Source of the DNA: Kitasatospora sp. NBC_01287 | Lineage (GTDB): Bacteria > Actinomycetota > Actinomycetes > Streptomycetales > Streptomycetaceae | Assembly (NCBI RefSeq): GCF_026340565.1 | Contig: NZ_JAPEPB010000001.1 | Span: forward strand, 5,981,001-6,045,000 | Length of the DNA: 64,000 nucleotides | Direction: 5' to 3' | Part shown: in pieces, positions 15,411 through 24,121 of the stretch | Position numbering within the stretch: the first letter of the stretch is position 1 | How the letters are laid out: the number at the start of each line of letters is the position of its first letter | The notes under the pieces: generated by a model | Told to the model about the DNA's origin: nothing | The model's database searches: none | Seen by the model: the letters and a program-made list of their open reading frames with translations, nothing else | Position numbers and translations under genes: made by a program

Positions 15411-15470
15411 TCAGCCGGTCAGGCAGTCAGCCGGTCAGCCGGTCAGCCGGTCAGCCGGTCAGGCGGTCAG
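15411..15470. repeat. 8-bp tandem repeat (GTCAGCCG type)
   Basis: About seven copies of an octamer, some degenerate, lie between the 3' end of the DHA2 exporter gene and the small membrane protein gene. No hairpin is evident; this seems to be spacer DNA. Confidence 0.85.
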
Positions 15471-15483
15471 TACCAGGGAGCGG

Positions 15484-16980
15484 TCAGGCGGCCGGCGCCA
15501 TCGCCTTGGCCACCGCCTCCTCGCTCGGCTTCAACCCGCGGAAGCCGATCACGCCGGTGACCAGGCTCAGGCCCGCCCAGATCAGCAGCACCGCGAAGCC
15601 GCGGTGCAGCGCCTGGGTGAGCGCCTCGCCCGGCTGCACGCCGTGCGCCATCAGCTGCGCCGCCCGGGACTGCACGGTGGTCGCGGCCACTGCCAGACCG
15701 AAGGCGCCGCCGACCTGGGTGGCGGAGTTGAGCAGGGCCGAGGTGGTGCCCGCGTCGTCGGGGGTGGCCTCGTAGGTGCCGACCACCGGGGTCGGGATCA
15801 GGCAGAAGAGCAGGCCGACGCCGAGCAGCGCGGTCACCGGCATCATCAGCGACCAGTAGTTGCTGTCCGGCTTGGAGTTCAGCATCAGCAGGATCATGCC
15901 GATGAGCAGCACGGTGCCGAAGACGTAGAGCACCATCGGGCCGGTCTTGGGGATCAGCTTGGAGACCACTCCGGCAAAGATGATCATTGCCAGGCTGGTC
16001 GGGATGTAGGCCAGGCCGGTGCGCATCGGGCTGTAGTGCTGCACGCTCTGCATGAAGAGCGGCAGCATGAAGAAGGTCGGCAGCATGAGGCCGGCCGTCA
16101 GCAGCTGGCCGAGCCCGGCGGAGACCAGGGTGCGGCGGCGGAAGAGGTGCATCGGGAGCAGCGGGGCGGGGCTGCGCAGCTCGATCATGACGAACGCGCC
16201 GAGCAGCACGATGGCGGCGGCGAAGGAGCCGAGGGTCAGTCCGTCACCCCAGCCGCGGGTGGTGGTGCAGGTGATGCCGAAGACCAGCGAGAGCAGGCCG
16301 ATGGTCGAGGTGACCGCGCCCAGGATGTCGGACTGCGGACGGGGGCCGACCCGGTTGGCCTTCGCGATCAGGAACGGGGCGGCGATCAGCAGGATCACGC
16401 CGACCGGGATGTTCAGGTAGAAGGCCCAGCGCCAGCCGATGGTGATGATGGCGCCGCCGAGCAGGGTGCCCAGTGCCGCGCTGACGCCGACCACGGTGCC
16501 CCAGATGCCGAAGGCCTTGGTGCGCTCCTTCGGGTCGGGGAAGCTGGTGACCAGGATGGACAGGGCCGCCGGGGAGACCGCCGCGGCGGCGATGCCCTGC
16601 AGGGCGCGGGCCCACAGCAGCTCGGTCTCGCTGTGCGCGATGCCGGCCAGGAACGAACCGACGGTGAACAGGGCCAGGCCGGTCATCAGCACGGTGCGCC
16701 GGCTCAGGATGTCGGTCAGCCGGCCACCGAGCAGCATCAGCCCGCCGAAGAGCAGCACGTACACGCTCATCACCCACTGCAGCCCGGTCGGCGACATGTG
16801 GAAGGCGGTCTGCAGCTTGGGGGTCATGACGTTGACGACCGTGGCGTCGAGTCCGACCATGAACTCCGCGAACGAGACGACGATCAGCACCCACCAGCGT
16901 CGGCTGTCGGAGGGAGTTCCGGTGGCCTCGACCGTCGCCCGTGGTGCCTCGACCGTCGGCTTCTTCTCGACGATACTCAC
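15484..16980 (-). CDS. MFS drug exporter, DHA2 (14-TMS, EmrB/QacA) family
   Basis: A 498-aa protein with about 14 hydrophobic segments. Helix 1 carries the DHA2 motif VGLDATVVNVMTPKLQ. Between helices 2 and 3 is the MFS motif GGRLTDILSRRTVLMTG. Helix 5 has GTVVGVSAALGTLLGGAII, the antiporter motif. The start is GTG 16978-16980 with a GAGGAG RBS 7 nt before it. Members expel antibiotics, dyes or own metabolites by proton antiport. No dedicated regulator is adjacent; upstream lies the tRNA-Lys terminator. Confidence 0.93.
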   Translation of the reverse strand: MSIVEKKPTVEAPRATVEATGTPSDSRRWWVLIVVSFAEFMVGLDATVVNVMTPKLQTAFHMSPTGLQWVMSVYVLLFGGLMLLGGRLTDILSRRTVLMTGLALFTVGSFLAGIAHSETELLWARALQGIAAAAVSPAALSILVTSFPDPKERTKAFGIWGTVVGVSAALGTLLGGAIITIGWRWAFYLNIPVGVILLIAAPFLIAKANRVGPRPQSDILGAVTSTIGLLSLVFGITCTTTRGWGDGLTLGSFAAAIVLLGAFVMIELRSPAPLLPMHLFRRRTLVSAGLGQLLTAGLMLPTFFMLPLFMQSVQHYSPMRTGLAYIPTSLAMIIFAGVVSKLIPKTGPMVLYVFGTVLLIGMILLMLNSKPDSNYWSLMMPVTALLGVGLLFCLIPTPVVGTYEATPDDAGTTSALLNSATQVGGAFGLAVAATTVQSRAAQLMAHGVQPGEALTQALHRGFAVLLIWAGLSLVTGVIGFRGLKPSEEAVAKAMAPAA

Positions 16981-17187
16981 GATTGCTCCTCAGTCTCCTA
17001 TGGGTGCGTACGGCGGGTGCGCGTGGACCCGATGAACCCGGTCACAGCCTGCCCGGCCCGACTTGAGCAGCCCTCGAAGTACGGCGGAGGCGATCGGCCG
17101 CGGAGGTCGTGGTGCGGAGCCCGGGGTGCGGAGCCTGAGGTGCGGAGCTCGGGGTGCGGAGCTCGGGGTGCGGAGCCGGCCGGAAAC

Positions 17188-17225
17188 GCCGGAAGGCCCC
17201 TCACAGATGTGAGGGGCCTTCCGGC
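17188..17225. terminator. tRNA-Lys terminator (18-bp perfect stem)
   Basis: Arms 17188-17205 and 17208-17225 are perfectly complementary with only 2 nt between. It lies 6 nt beyond the tRNA 3' end on the minus strand. Confidence 0.9.
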
Positions 17226-17231
17226 TGTCGG

Positions 17232-17305
17232 TGCGCCGCCAGGGACTCGAACCCCGGACCCGCTGATTAAGAGTCAGCTGCTCTAACCAACTGAGCTAGC
17301 GGCGC
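17232..17305 (-). tRNA. tRNA-Lys (anticodon CTT), copy 1
   Basis: A 74-nt cloverleaf. The 7-bp acceptor stem pairs GCGCCGC with GCGGCGC, the D-arm has TAGCTCAGTTGG, and the anticodon loop CTCTTAA sits on a CTGA/TCAG stem. The T-loop TTCGAGT has the expected 5-bp stem with one G-T pair. The discriminator base is A and CCA is not fully encoded. It is identical to the copy at 24018-24091. Confidence 0.95.
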
Positions 17306-17473
17306 CTGCTGACGCCGAGAACATTACCTGGTCAGCAGCCGATTCTCCGAATCGACCTCCGGCGCGCCGACCCCCTCTCCGCTGGTTTGTCATATCTACA
17401 CTCACTCTGTCCGATGATGGCCGACTCTGCCCTGCTCTGATCTGCTCCGCTCGGCACCGGGAAGCTCCGCTCG

Positions 17474-17543
17474 GCGCCGGACAGCGCCGGACAGCGCCGG
17501 ACAGCACCGGGCGGCACCGGGCGGCACCGGGCGGCACCGGGCG
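17474..17543. repeat. 10-bp tandem repeat upstream of the Na+/H+ antiporter gene
   Basis: About seven decamers: units of the ACAGCGCCGG type change into units of the GCGGCACCGG type. The period equals one helical turn, so the same face repeats. The array ends about 42 bp before the chosen start codon. Confidence 0.85.
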
Positions 17544-17585
17544 GAGCAGGGTGCCGTGGCGGACAGGACCGAAGAGGAGAAGCCC

Positions 17586-19166
17586 GTGGGCCAGCTGTCC
17601 CTGCTCTTCCTGGTCCTGCTCGCCTCGGTGGTGACCATGCCGCTGGCCCGCCGCACGGGGGTCCCGCAGCCCATCCTGATGACGGTGCTCGGCCTGGCGA
17701 TGGCGGTCATCCCGCAGATCCCGAACGTCGCGGTCGACCCCGACCTGATCCTGCCGCTGGTACTGCCGCCACTGATCTTCGCGGTGGCCCGGCGCGCCTC
17801 GCTGGCCTACTTCAAGGCCAACCTGCGCTCGATCCTGCTGCTGGCCGTCGCCCTGGTGGTGGTCACCACCACGGTGGTCGCCGCCGCCTTCCACCAGCTG
17901 GCGCCCGAGCTGCCGCTGGCCGCCGCGGTGGCGCTCGGCGCGCTGATCTCGCCGCCCGACCCGGTGGCCGCGGTGGCGGTGGCCGGCAACGTCGGCCTGC
18001 CCCGGCGGTTGGTGTCGATGCTGGAGAGCGAGGGGCTCTTCAACGACGTCACCGCGATCGTGGTCTACTCGCTGGCCGTCGAGGCGGTGGTCGACGGCGA
18101 CTTCTCGGTGCCGCACGCGTTGCTGCGCTTCACCCTGTCCGCGGTGGTGGCGGTGGCGATCGGGGTGGTGCTCGGCTGGTTGGTCACCAAGGTCGCCGCG
18201 CTGCTCGACGACCCCACCCAGCAGGTGGCGCTCAACCTGCTGGTCCCGTTCGCCGCCTACACGCTGGCCGAGGAGACCGAGGGCTCCGGCGTGCTGGCGG
18301 TGGTGGTGGTCGGGCTCTACCTGGCCGACCGGGCGGCCGACGCCGACGACGTCTCCTACCGCCTGGTGGGCGGCGCCTTCTGGGAGATCGTGGAGATCCT
18401 GATCACCGGGGTCGCCTTCGGGCTGATCGGCCTGGAGCTGGCCACGGTGCTGAAGGACGCCGGATCCGGGTGGCACTCGATGCTGGGCGAGGCGGCCGTG
18501 GTGATCGCCGTGGTGGTGCTGGTCCGGCTCGTCTGGCTGCTGCCGGCCGCCTGGATCTCCAAGCGGCTGAGCCGGGGTGAGGACGACATCCCGATCAGCT
18601 GGCGGGAGACCGTGGTGCTCTGGTGGTCGGGCATGCGCGGGGTGGCCACGGTGGCGCTCGCGCTGGCGATCCCGCTCACCACGCACGCCGGGGCCGACTT
18701 CCCCGGGCGCGGGCGGATCGTCTTCATCGCGTTCAGCGTGGTGCTCTTCACGCTGCTGGTGCAGGGCCTGTCGCTGCCCTGGCTGGTCCGGCGGCTCGGC
18801 ATCGACCCGCACCTCGACCTGCGCGAGCAGCAGGAGCGCCGGCTCTGGGGGCGTGCCGCCCGGGCGGCGCTGGGGCGGCTCGCCGAACTGGAGGAGCAGG
18901 ATCACCTGCCGGTTGAACTCGTGGAGAAGCTGCGGGCACGCCAGCATGACCGCCTGGCGCGGCTCTGCCCCGAGGAGTACGAGGAGGAGGAAGCCGCCGA
19001 GGTCCGCCAGCGCGTCTCCAACCTGCGCAGACTGCGCTCCCTCGAACAGGAGTTGATCGCAGCCTCGCGGCGCGAGATGGTCGAGGCGCGCAGCGAGCCG
19101 GGCGTCGATCCGGCTCTGGTGGACCAGGTGCTGCGCGGGTTGGACCTGCGCTCCGAGCGGAAATGA
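17586..19166 (+). CDS. Na+/H+ antiporter (CPA1/NhaP type)
   Basis: A 526-aa protein. Residues 1-400 hold about 12 membrane helices with the CPA1 signatures LGALISPPDPVAAVAVAGN (the Asp-Pro exchange site) and LESEGLFNDVTAIV (the ND motif). A cytoplasmic C-terminal region of about 120 charged residues follows (LDLREQQERRLWG onward). The start GTG 17586 was preferred over GTG 17556 because GAGGAG lies just before it. It exchanges Na+ or K+ for protons for pH and salt balance. It is not in an obvious operon; a 90-bp gap with no hairpin separates it from pgi, so read-through is possible. Confidence 0.9.
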   Translation: MGQLSLLFLVLLASVVTMPLARRTGVPQPILMTVLGLAMAVIPQIPNVAVDPDLILPLVLPPLIFAVARRASLAYFKANLRSILLLAVALVVVTTTVVAAAFHQLAPELPLAAAVALGALISPPDPVAAVAVAGNVGLPRRLVSMLESEGLFNDVTAIVVYSLAVEAVVDGDFSVPHALLRFTLSAVVAVAIGVVLGWLVTKVAALLDDPTQQVALNLLVPFAAYTLAEETEGSGVLAVVVVGLYLADRAADADDVSYRLVGGAFWEIVEILITGVAFGLIGLELATVLKDAGSGWHSMLGEAAVVIAVVVLVRLVWLLPAAWISKRLSRGEDDIPISWRETVVLWWSGMRGVATVALALAIPLTTHAGADFPGRGRIVFIAFSVVLFTLLVQGLSLPWLVRRLGIDPHLDLREQQERRLWGRAARAALGRLAELEEQDHLPVELVEKLRARQHDRLARLCPEEYEEEEAAEVRQRVSNLRRLRSLEQELIAASRREMVEARSEPGVDPALVDQVLRGLDLRSERK

Positions 19167-19256
19167 CGGCACTGCGTCAGGTGCTGGTGGCGCCAGGCGC
19201 CCTGACCGTTCCGTAGGCTGGTTTCGCGCTTCCGGACCGATTTCGAGGAGAGACCG

Positions 19257-20912
19257 ATGCCCCAGGCCGACGGCCGTACCCCCCTGGACCGAACCCCGCA
19301 GTGGGCCGCCCTCGGGAAGCACCGCGAGGAGCTCGGCGAGCGGCACCTGCGTGAGCTGTTCGCCGACGACGCCGAGCGCGGCAGCCGCTACACCCTTCAG
19401 GTCGGCGACCTCTATGTGGACTACTCCAAGCACCTGGTCACCGACGAGACCCTGACCCTGCTGCGCGAGCTCGCCGAGGCCACCGACGTGGCCGGCCTGC
19501 GCGACGCGATGTTCCGCGGCGAGAAGATCAACGTGACCGAGGACCGCGCCGTCCTGCACACCGCGCTGCGCGCCCCGCGCGGTGCGGTGATCGAGGTGGA
19601 CGGCGTCAACGTGGTGCCCGAGGTGCACGCGGTCCTGGACAAGATGGGCCGCTTCGCCGACCGGGTGCGCAGCGGCGAGTGGACCGGCCACACCGGCAAG
19701 CGGATCAAGAACGTCGTCAACATCGGCATCGGTGGCTCCGACCTCGGCCCGGCGATGGCCTACGAGGTGCTGCGCCCCTACAGTCAGCGGGACCTGACGG
19801 TCCGTTTCGTCTCCAACGTGGACGGCGCCGACCTGCACGAGGCGGTGCGCGACCTGGACGCGGCCGAGACCCTCTTCATCGTCGCCTCCAAGACCTTCAC
19901 CACGATCGAGACCATCACCAACGCCACCTCGGCGCGGGACTGGCTGCTGGCGCGGTTGGGCGCCGGCCAGGAGGCGGTGGCCAAGCACTTCGTGGCGCTC
20001 TCCACCAACGGCCAGGGCGTCTCCGACTTCGGTATCGACGTCGAGAACATGTTCGAGTTCTGGGACTGGGTCGGCGGCCGCTACTCCTACGACTCGGCGA
20101 TCGGCCTCTCGCTGATGATCGCCATCGGCCCGGAGCGGTTCCGACAGATGCTGGACGGCTTCCACCTGGTCGACGAGCACTTCCGCACCGCCCCCGCGGC
20201 CGAGAACGTGCCGCTGCTGCTCGGCCTGCTGGGCTTCTGGTACGGCCAGTTCTTCGACGCCCAGGCGCACGCGGTGCTGCCCTACTCGCACTACCTCTCC
20301 AAGTTCACCGCCTACCTGCAGCAGCTGGACATGGAGTCCAACGGCAAGTCGGTGCAGCGCGACGGCACCCCGGTCGGCTGGACCACCGGCCCGGTGGTCT
20401 GGGGCACCCCCGGCACCAACGGCCAGCACGCCTACTACCAACTGCTGCACCAGGGCACCAAGGTGGTCCCGGCAGACCTGATCGGCTTCGCCGAGCCGGT
20501 CGCGGAGCTGTCCCAGGGCCTGGCGGCCCAGCACGACCTGCTGATGGCCAACTTCTTCGCCCAGGCCCAGGCCCTCGCCTTCGGCAAGACCGCCGAGGAG
20601 GTCCGCGCCGAGGGAGTGGCCGAGTTCCAGGTCCCGCACCGCACCTTCCGCGGCAACCACCCGACCACGGTGCTGCTGGCCCCGGAGCTGACCCCCTCGG
20701 TGCTCGGCCAGCTGATCGCGCTCTACGAGCACAAGGTCTTCGTGCAGGGCGCGATCTGGAACATCGACTCCTTCGACCAGTGGGGCGTCGAGCTCGGCAA
20801 GGTGCTCGCCAGGAAGATCGAGCCGGTGCTGCTGACCGGTGAGGGCGCCGAGCAGCTGGACAGCTCCAGCGCCACCCTGGTGGCCAAGTACCGCACGCTG
20901 CGTGGTCGCTGA
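19257..20912 (+). CDS. pgi: Glucose-6-phosphate isomerase
   Basis: A 551-aa cytosolic enzyme that interconverts glucose-6-phosphate and fructose-6-phosphate (EC 5.3.1.9). Both family signatures are present: VNIGIGGSDLGPAMAYEVL near residue 155, with the substrate-binding serine segment, and VGGRYSYDSAIGLSLMIAIG (the PGI signature, residues about 270-290). Near the end is EHKVFVQGAIWNIDSFDQWG with the conserved Lys-containing motif GVELGK. The catalytic Glu/His region GTNGQHAYYQLLHQGT is intact. Length is standard (about 550). AGGAGAGACCG precedes ATG 19257. Confidence 0.97.
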   Translation: MPQADGRTPLDRTPQWAALGKHREELGERHLRELFADDAERGSRYTLQVGDLYVDYSKHLVTDETLTLLRELAEATDVAGLRDAMFRGEKINVTEDRAVLHTALRAPRGAVIEVDGVNVVPEVHAVLDKMGRFADRVRSGEWTGHTGKRIKNVVNIGIGGSDLGPAMAYEVLRPYSQRDLTVRFVSNVDGADLHEAVRDLDAAETLFIVASKTFTTIETITNATSARDWLLARLGAGQEAVAKHFVALSTNGQGVSDFGIDVENMFEFWDWVGGRYSYDSAIGLSLMIAIGPERFRQMLDGFHLVDEHFRTAPAAENVPLLLGLLGFWYGQFFDAQAHAVLPYSHYLSKFTAYLQQLDMESNGKSVQRDGTPVGWTTGPVVWGTPGTNGQHAYYQLLHQGTKVVPADLIGFAEPVAELSQGLAAQHDLLMANFFAQAQALAFGKTAEEVRAEGVAEFQVPHRTFRGNHPTTVLLAPELTPSVLGQLIALYEHKVFVQGAIWNIDSFDQWGVELGKVLARKIEPVLLTGEGAEQLDSSSATLVAKYRTLRGR

Positions 20913-20951
20913 CCAGTAGCAGTAGCAGTAGTAGGAGCAAGAGTGGTGGCA

Positions 20952-20991
20952 GGTGGGCCCCGGACGCGCACGGCGGTGTCCGGGGCCCACC
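20952..20991. terminator. Bidirectional terminator between pgi and the GH2 gene
   Basis: A 14-bp perfect stem (20952-20965 with 20978-20991) around a 12-nt loop, between convergent stops at 20912 and 20997. A short CAGTAG repeat lies just before it. Confidence 0.85.
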
Positions 20992-20996
20992 CGTGT

Positions 20997-23867
20997 TCAA
21001 CCGGTCGGGCCGCTCGCCACCACGTCGGTCTTCGACGCGTTCCAGCCGGAGAGGCTGACCACCGGCGTGGCGCCCCGCAGGTCCGCCGAGTTGTAGCTCG
21101 CGGTCAGGGTCTGCGTCTCACCCGGCCACAGCGTGATGTCGTTGTCGCTCCAGATCGAGGACCGCAGCTCGTTGTCACCGGGCAGTTCACCGCCGCTCGC
21201 GGTGCCCCGGCGGATGTCCGCCCGCAGGAAGAACCCGACCGCCGGGGTGGTCGAGGTGTTGGTGACCCGCACGGTGACCTGCCTGTCCGAACCCCCGGGC
21301 CCCGCCTGGTCGCTGGTGGTCGCGGTGGTCGTGACGGTGGCCTGCGGCAGGTTCCTCAGCGCTTTGAGGTCGGCGTAGGAGGTCATGGTCGACTGCGGCT
21401 GGCCGATGCTCTTCGACCAGTTGGTGACGTCGGGCGTGGTGGAGTTCCAGTAGACGTTGCGGTCCACCAGGGTGCCGTTCTGCTTCACCAGCAACTCGAC
21501 GAAGTACACGGTGTTCGCCGCGCTCGGTAGCTTCGGCTTCAGCACCGCGTTCGCCACCTGCTGGGAGGTCAGGGTCAGGCCGCTGGAGGTCTGGTCGTCC
21601 AGCACGGTGCCGGCCGTGCTGTAGACCTTGGCCTCCACACTCACCCCGGAGCGGCTCTGGCCGCCCAGGTTGTCCAGCGTCACGGTGTCGTTGTCGAGGG
21701 CGAAGAGCGCGTGCAGCGGCCGGTTGGCCTGCTGGGCGCCGAAGTAGGCGCCCGCCTGGTCGTCGTCGTTGTTGTAGAGCGACCAGAGCAGTGTCGGCCA
21801 ACCCTTGTTCAGCTGCCAGTAGATGGTGCCGGTGGCCGGTGCCGCGGTGTTGGTGGAGTGATCGATGAAGGCCTCGAACTGGGACCGGGTGTCCTCGTAG
21901 TTCTGGACCTGGGCCTCCTCGACGTACTGCGCCAGACTGGTCGGAGCGCCGTAGCGGTCGGTGATCGCGGTGTCGAGGTTGTAGTTGGTGCCGAAGTGGT
22001 AGTTGGTGTGCGAGGTGCCCTCGTAGTTGTCGTGGTACTGGTTGGCGCCGGGCGACTGCCAGAGCGCGGCCTGGTCGGCGGGGGAGAGGAAGCGGTTGAT
22101 CGAGTCCAGCGTCGGGACGGCGTTGCCGCCGCTCTGCTCGCTGTCGAAGCCCCAGGAGCCGCCCGCGTTGGTGAGCGTCGAGTCGCCGCTGTCGTAGTGC
22201 GAGGTGTCGTACCAGTAGTCGGGCGGCACCCAGTCGTAGGGCCCCTCCTTCTCACCGGCGTTCCCCAGCTGCGGGCTGGACTCGTACTCCGCGGAGGCGA
22301 TGAACGGGCCGCTGTAGTCGGCCGCCTTGAAGCCGTTCAGGGCCAGGGTCTCCTGGGTGGCGGTCGGCGCGTCGTCGCTCCACTGGAAGCTGAAGACGCT
22401 CGGGTGGTTGCGCAGCGTCTCGCCGACGCTCTGCGCGGTCAGTTGGTAGAGCGACTGCTGGGCGCTGGTGTAGCTGGTGTCCTCCCAGAAGTCGCAGCAC
22501 TGGTAGCCGGCGTTGACCAGGATCCCGGCCGCGTCCATCTGCTGGTACCAGTCGGCCGGCATGAAGTGGCCTTCGAGGCGGACGGTGTTGACGCCCATCG
22601 CCTTCAACAGGCCGATCTGCTCGGCCGTGTCGGCCGGGTCGTAGCGCAGGAACAGGTCCGGGTCCCAGCCGCCGCCCCGGATCACCAGCGGGGTGCCGTC
22701 GATCTTGAACGCGCGGACCCCGGCCGGCGCGGCAGCGGAGGCACCGGTCAGGTAGGAGTCGACGGTACGGATGCCGAAGGTCTCACTGGTCGAGTCCAGC
22801 GTGCCGCCGTTCTGCGCCACCGCGGTGCTCAGCGTGTAGAGCGGCTGCGCGCCCAGCTGGTAGGGCCACCAGATCCGCGGCGCTGCCAGGGTGAGCGCGG
22901 GGTAGGCGGAGGGCGCGAAGCTCACCGTCCGGGTGGCGCCGGCCGGCACCGTCACGCTCTGGCTCACCCTGATCGGGGCGCCCCCGCCGGGCGGGGTGAC
23001 GGTCGCGCTCACCGCGCCGGTCTGCGCGGCGGCCGTGGTGTTGGTGACGTCCGTCTTCACGGTCAGCGCCGAACTGCTCAGGTCGGCCGCGGTGTTCTGG
23101 ACGACGTGGGCGTTGCCGGTCAGCAGCGGGCCACCGGTCCGCAGCTGGACCGGGAACTGGATGCCGGTGTTGTTGTCCGGCGGGATCTGGCTCCAGTCCA
23201 CGTCGTCGACCGTGAGCATGGTGCTCGGGTTGTTCGGATGCACCTCGACGGCGAGCGAGTTGGTGCCCGACTTCAGCAGCTTGGTGACGTCGAAGGCGGT
23301 GCGGGCGTAGCCGCCGGTGACCTGGGCGGCGGTGGCCACCTGGGTGCCGTCGACCCAGACGTCGGCCGCGCCGATCACCCCGTTCAGCACCAGGGTGGCG
23401 TCCTGCCCGGCGGGCGGGGCGGTGAAGTCGGTCCGGTACCACCAGGGGACGTTGAACGGGGCGAGCGTGTCGGCGCCGACCTTGGTCAGCTGCCCGAAGC
23501 AGGTCTTCATGTTCGTGGACATGAAGATGTCCGGGCAACTGCCGTTCTGCAGCAGTGCGCTGATCTCGGTGCCGGGCGCGCCGCCGCCGTCGTTGGCGAC
23601 GCTGAGCCAGCCGCCGGTGTTGAAGCCCGGGGCGGAGATCTTGCCACCGCCCTGGGTGGCGGTGGCGCTGCTGAGCACCTTCCAGCCGCCGGAGCCGAGG
23701 TCGGCGAGGGCGGTGGAGCCGGTGGCGGGGGCGGGTGTGGTGACCGCGCCGACGGGGGCAGCGGGAGGGGCGGGGGAGGCAGTGGCGGCGCTGGTCGGGC
23801 GGACCGCCAGGGTGAGCAGGCCCAGCAGTGCGGCGGCGGTCGCCAGGCCTCGTTTCGGAGGTGCCAT
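20997..23867 (-). CDS. Secreted exo-beta-D-glucosaminidase (GH2, CsxA-like)
   Basis: A 956-aa exported glycoside hydrolase. A signal peptide spans residues 1-28 (basic start, hydrophobic AAALLGLLTLAV, then cleavage after TSAATA). The plan is that of GH2: a sugar-binding jelly-roll domain, immunoglobulin-like domain, TIM barrel and two C-terminal beta domains. The candidate acid is Asp498 in QWSDDAP and the candidate nucleophile Glu577 in FDSEQSGG. In CsxA, Asp469 and Glu541 play these roles in a very similar setting (GPYDYVPP, here GPYDWVPP). This suggests release of glucosamine from chitosan ends. Related GH2 enzymes are mannosidases, so activity needs testing. ATG 23865-23867 has an AGGAG RBS. 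Confidence 0.88.
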   Translation of the reverse strand: MAPPKRGLATAAALLGLLTLAVRPTSAATASPAPPAAPVGAVTTPAPATGSTALADLGSGGWKVLSSATATQGGGKISAPGFNTGGWLSVANDGGGAPGTEISALLQNGSCPDIFMSTNMKTCFGQLTKVGADTLAPFNVPWWYRTDFTAPPAGQDATLVLNGVIGAADVWVDGTQVATAAQVTGGYARTAFDVTKLLKSGTNSLAVEVHPNNPSTMLTVDDVDWSQIPPDNNTGIQFPVQLRTGGPLLTGNAHVVQNTAADLSSSALTVKTDVTNTTAAAQTGAVSATVTPPGGGAPIRVSQSVTVPAGATRTVSFAPSAYPALTLAAPRIWWPYQLGAQPLYTLSTAVAQNGGTLDSTSETFGIRTVDSYLTGASAAAPAGVRAFKIDGTPLVIRGGGWDPDLFLRYDPADTAEQIGLLKAMGVNTVRLEGHFMPADWYQQMDAAGILVNAGYQCCDFWEDTSYTSAQQSLYQLTAQSVGETLRNHPSVFSFQWSDDAPTATQETLALNGFKAADYSGPFIASAEYESSPQLGNAGEKEGPYDWVPPDYWYDTSHYDSGDSTLTNAGGSWGFDSEQSGGNAVPTLDSINRFLSPADQAALWQSPGANQYHDNYEGTSHTNYHFGTNYNLDTAITDRYGAPTSLAQYVEEAQVQNYEDTRSQFEAFIDHSTNTAAPATGTIYWQLNKGWPTLLWSLYNNDDDQAGAYFGAQQANRPLHALFALDNDTVTLDNLGGQSRSGVSVEAKVYSTAGTVLDDQTSSGLTLTSQQVANAVLKPKLPSAANTVYFVELLVKQNGTLVDRNVYWNSTTPDVTNWSKSIGQPQSTMTSYADLKALRNLPQATVTTTATTSDQAGPGGSDRQVTVRVTNTSTTPAVGFFLRADIRRGTASGGELPGDNELRSSIWSDNDITLWPGETQTLTASYNSADLRGATPVVSLSGWNASKTDVVASGPTG

Positions 23868-23879
23868 CGCGAGCTCCTA

Positions 23880-23897
23880 TAAAGTTAGGAAACTTTA
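23880..23897. promoter_or_regulatory. AT-rich palindrome upstream of the glucosaminidase gene
   Basis: Perfect 7-bp arms (23880-23886 and 23891-23897) flank AGGA. The palindrome starts 13 bp upstream of the start codon in one of the few AT-rich spots, so a bound protein would block transcription or initiation. It recalls the GGAAA-containing operator reported for the chitosanase repressor CsnR, but that comparison is from memory. Confidence 0.5.
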
Positions 23898-23973
23898 CTT
23901 ATTGCCACGGGGCAAGCTACTGGCCTCGCCGGGGACGGGTCAACGGGTGTGCGCGAGAGGATTGCACGGAAAC

Positions 23974-24011
23974 GCCGAGAGGCCCTTCGCTCTCGCGAAG
24001 GGCCTCTCGGC
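23974..24011. terminator. Terminator of the second tRNA-Lys gene
   Basis: A 17-bp perfect stem (23974-23990 with 23995-24011) and 4-nt loop, 6 nt beyond the tRNA 3' end on the minus strand. Its sequence differs from that of the first copy's terminator although the tRNA genes are identical. Confidence 0.9.
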
Positions 24012-24017
24012 TGTCGG

Positions 24018-24091
24018 TGCGCCGCCAGGGACTCGAACCCCGGACCCGCTGATTAAGAGTCAGCTGCTCTAACCAACTGAGCTAGCGGCGC
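24018..24091 (-). tRNA. tRNA-Lys (anticodon CTT), copy 2
   Basis: Identical over all 74 nt to the gene at 17232-17305, with the same anticodon loop CTCTTAA and discriminator A. Similarity extends a few bases on both sides. The two copies are 6.8 kb apart on the same strand. Confidence 0.95.
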
Positions 24092-24121
24092 CTGCTGACA
24101 GAGAAGACTGTAGCAGCGGGC

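Noticed and set aside
17306..24017. Genomic island integrated between the two tRNA-Lys genes
   Set aside because: No integrase, relaxase or phage gene is present and the content (antiporter, pgi, GH2) is ordinary chromosomal material; kept only as a duplication finding.
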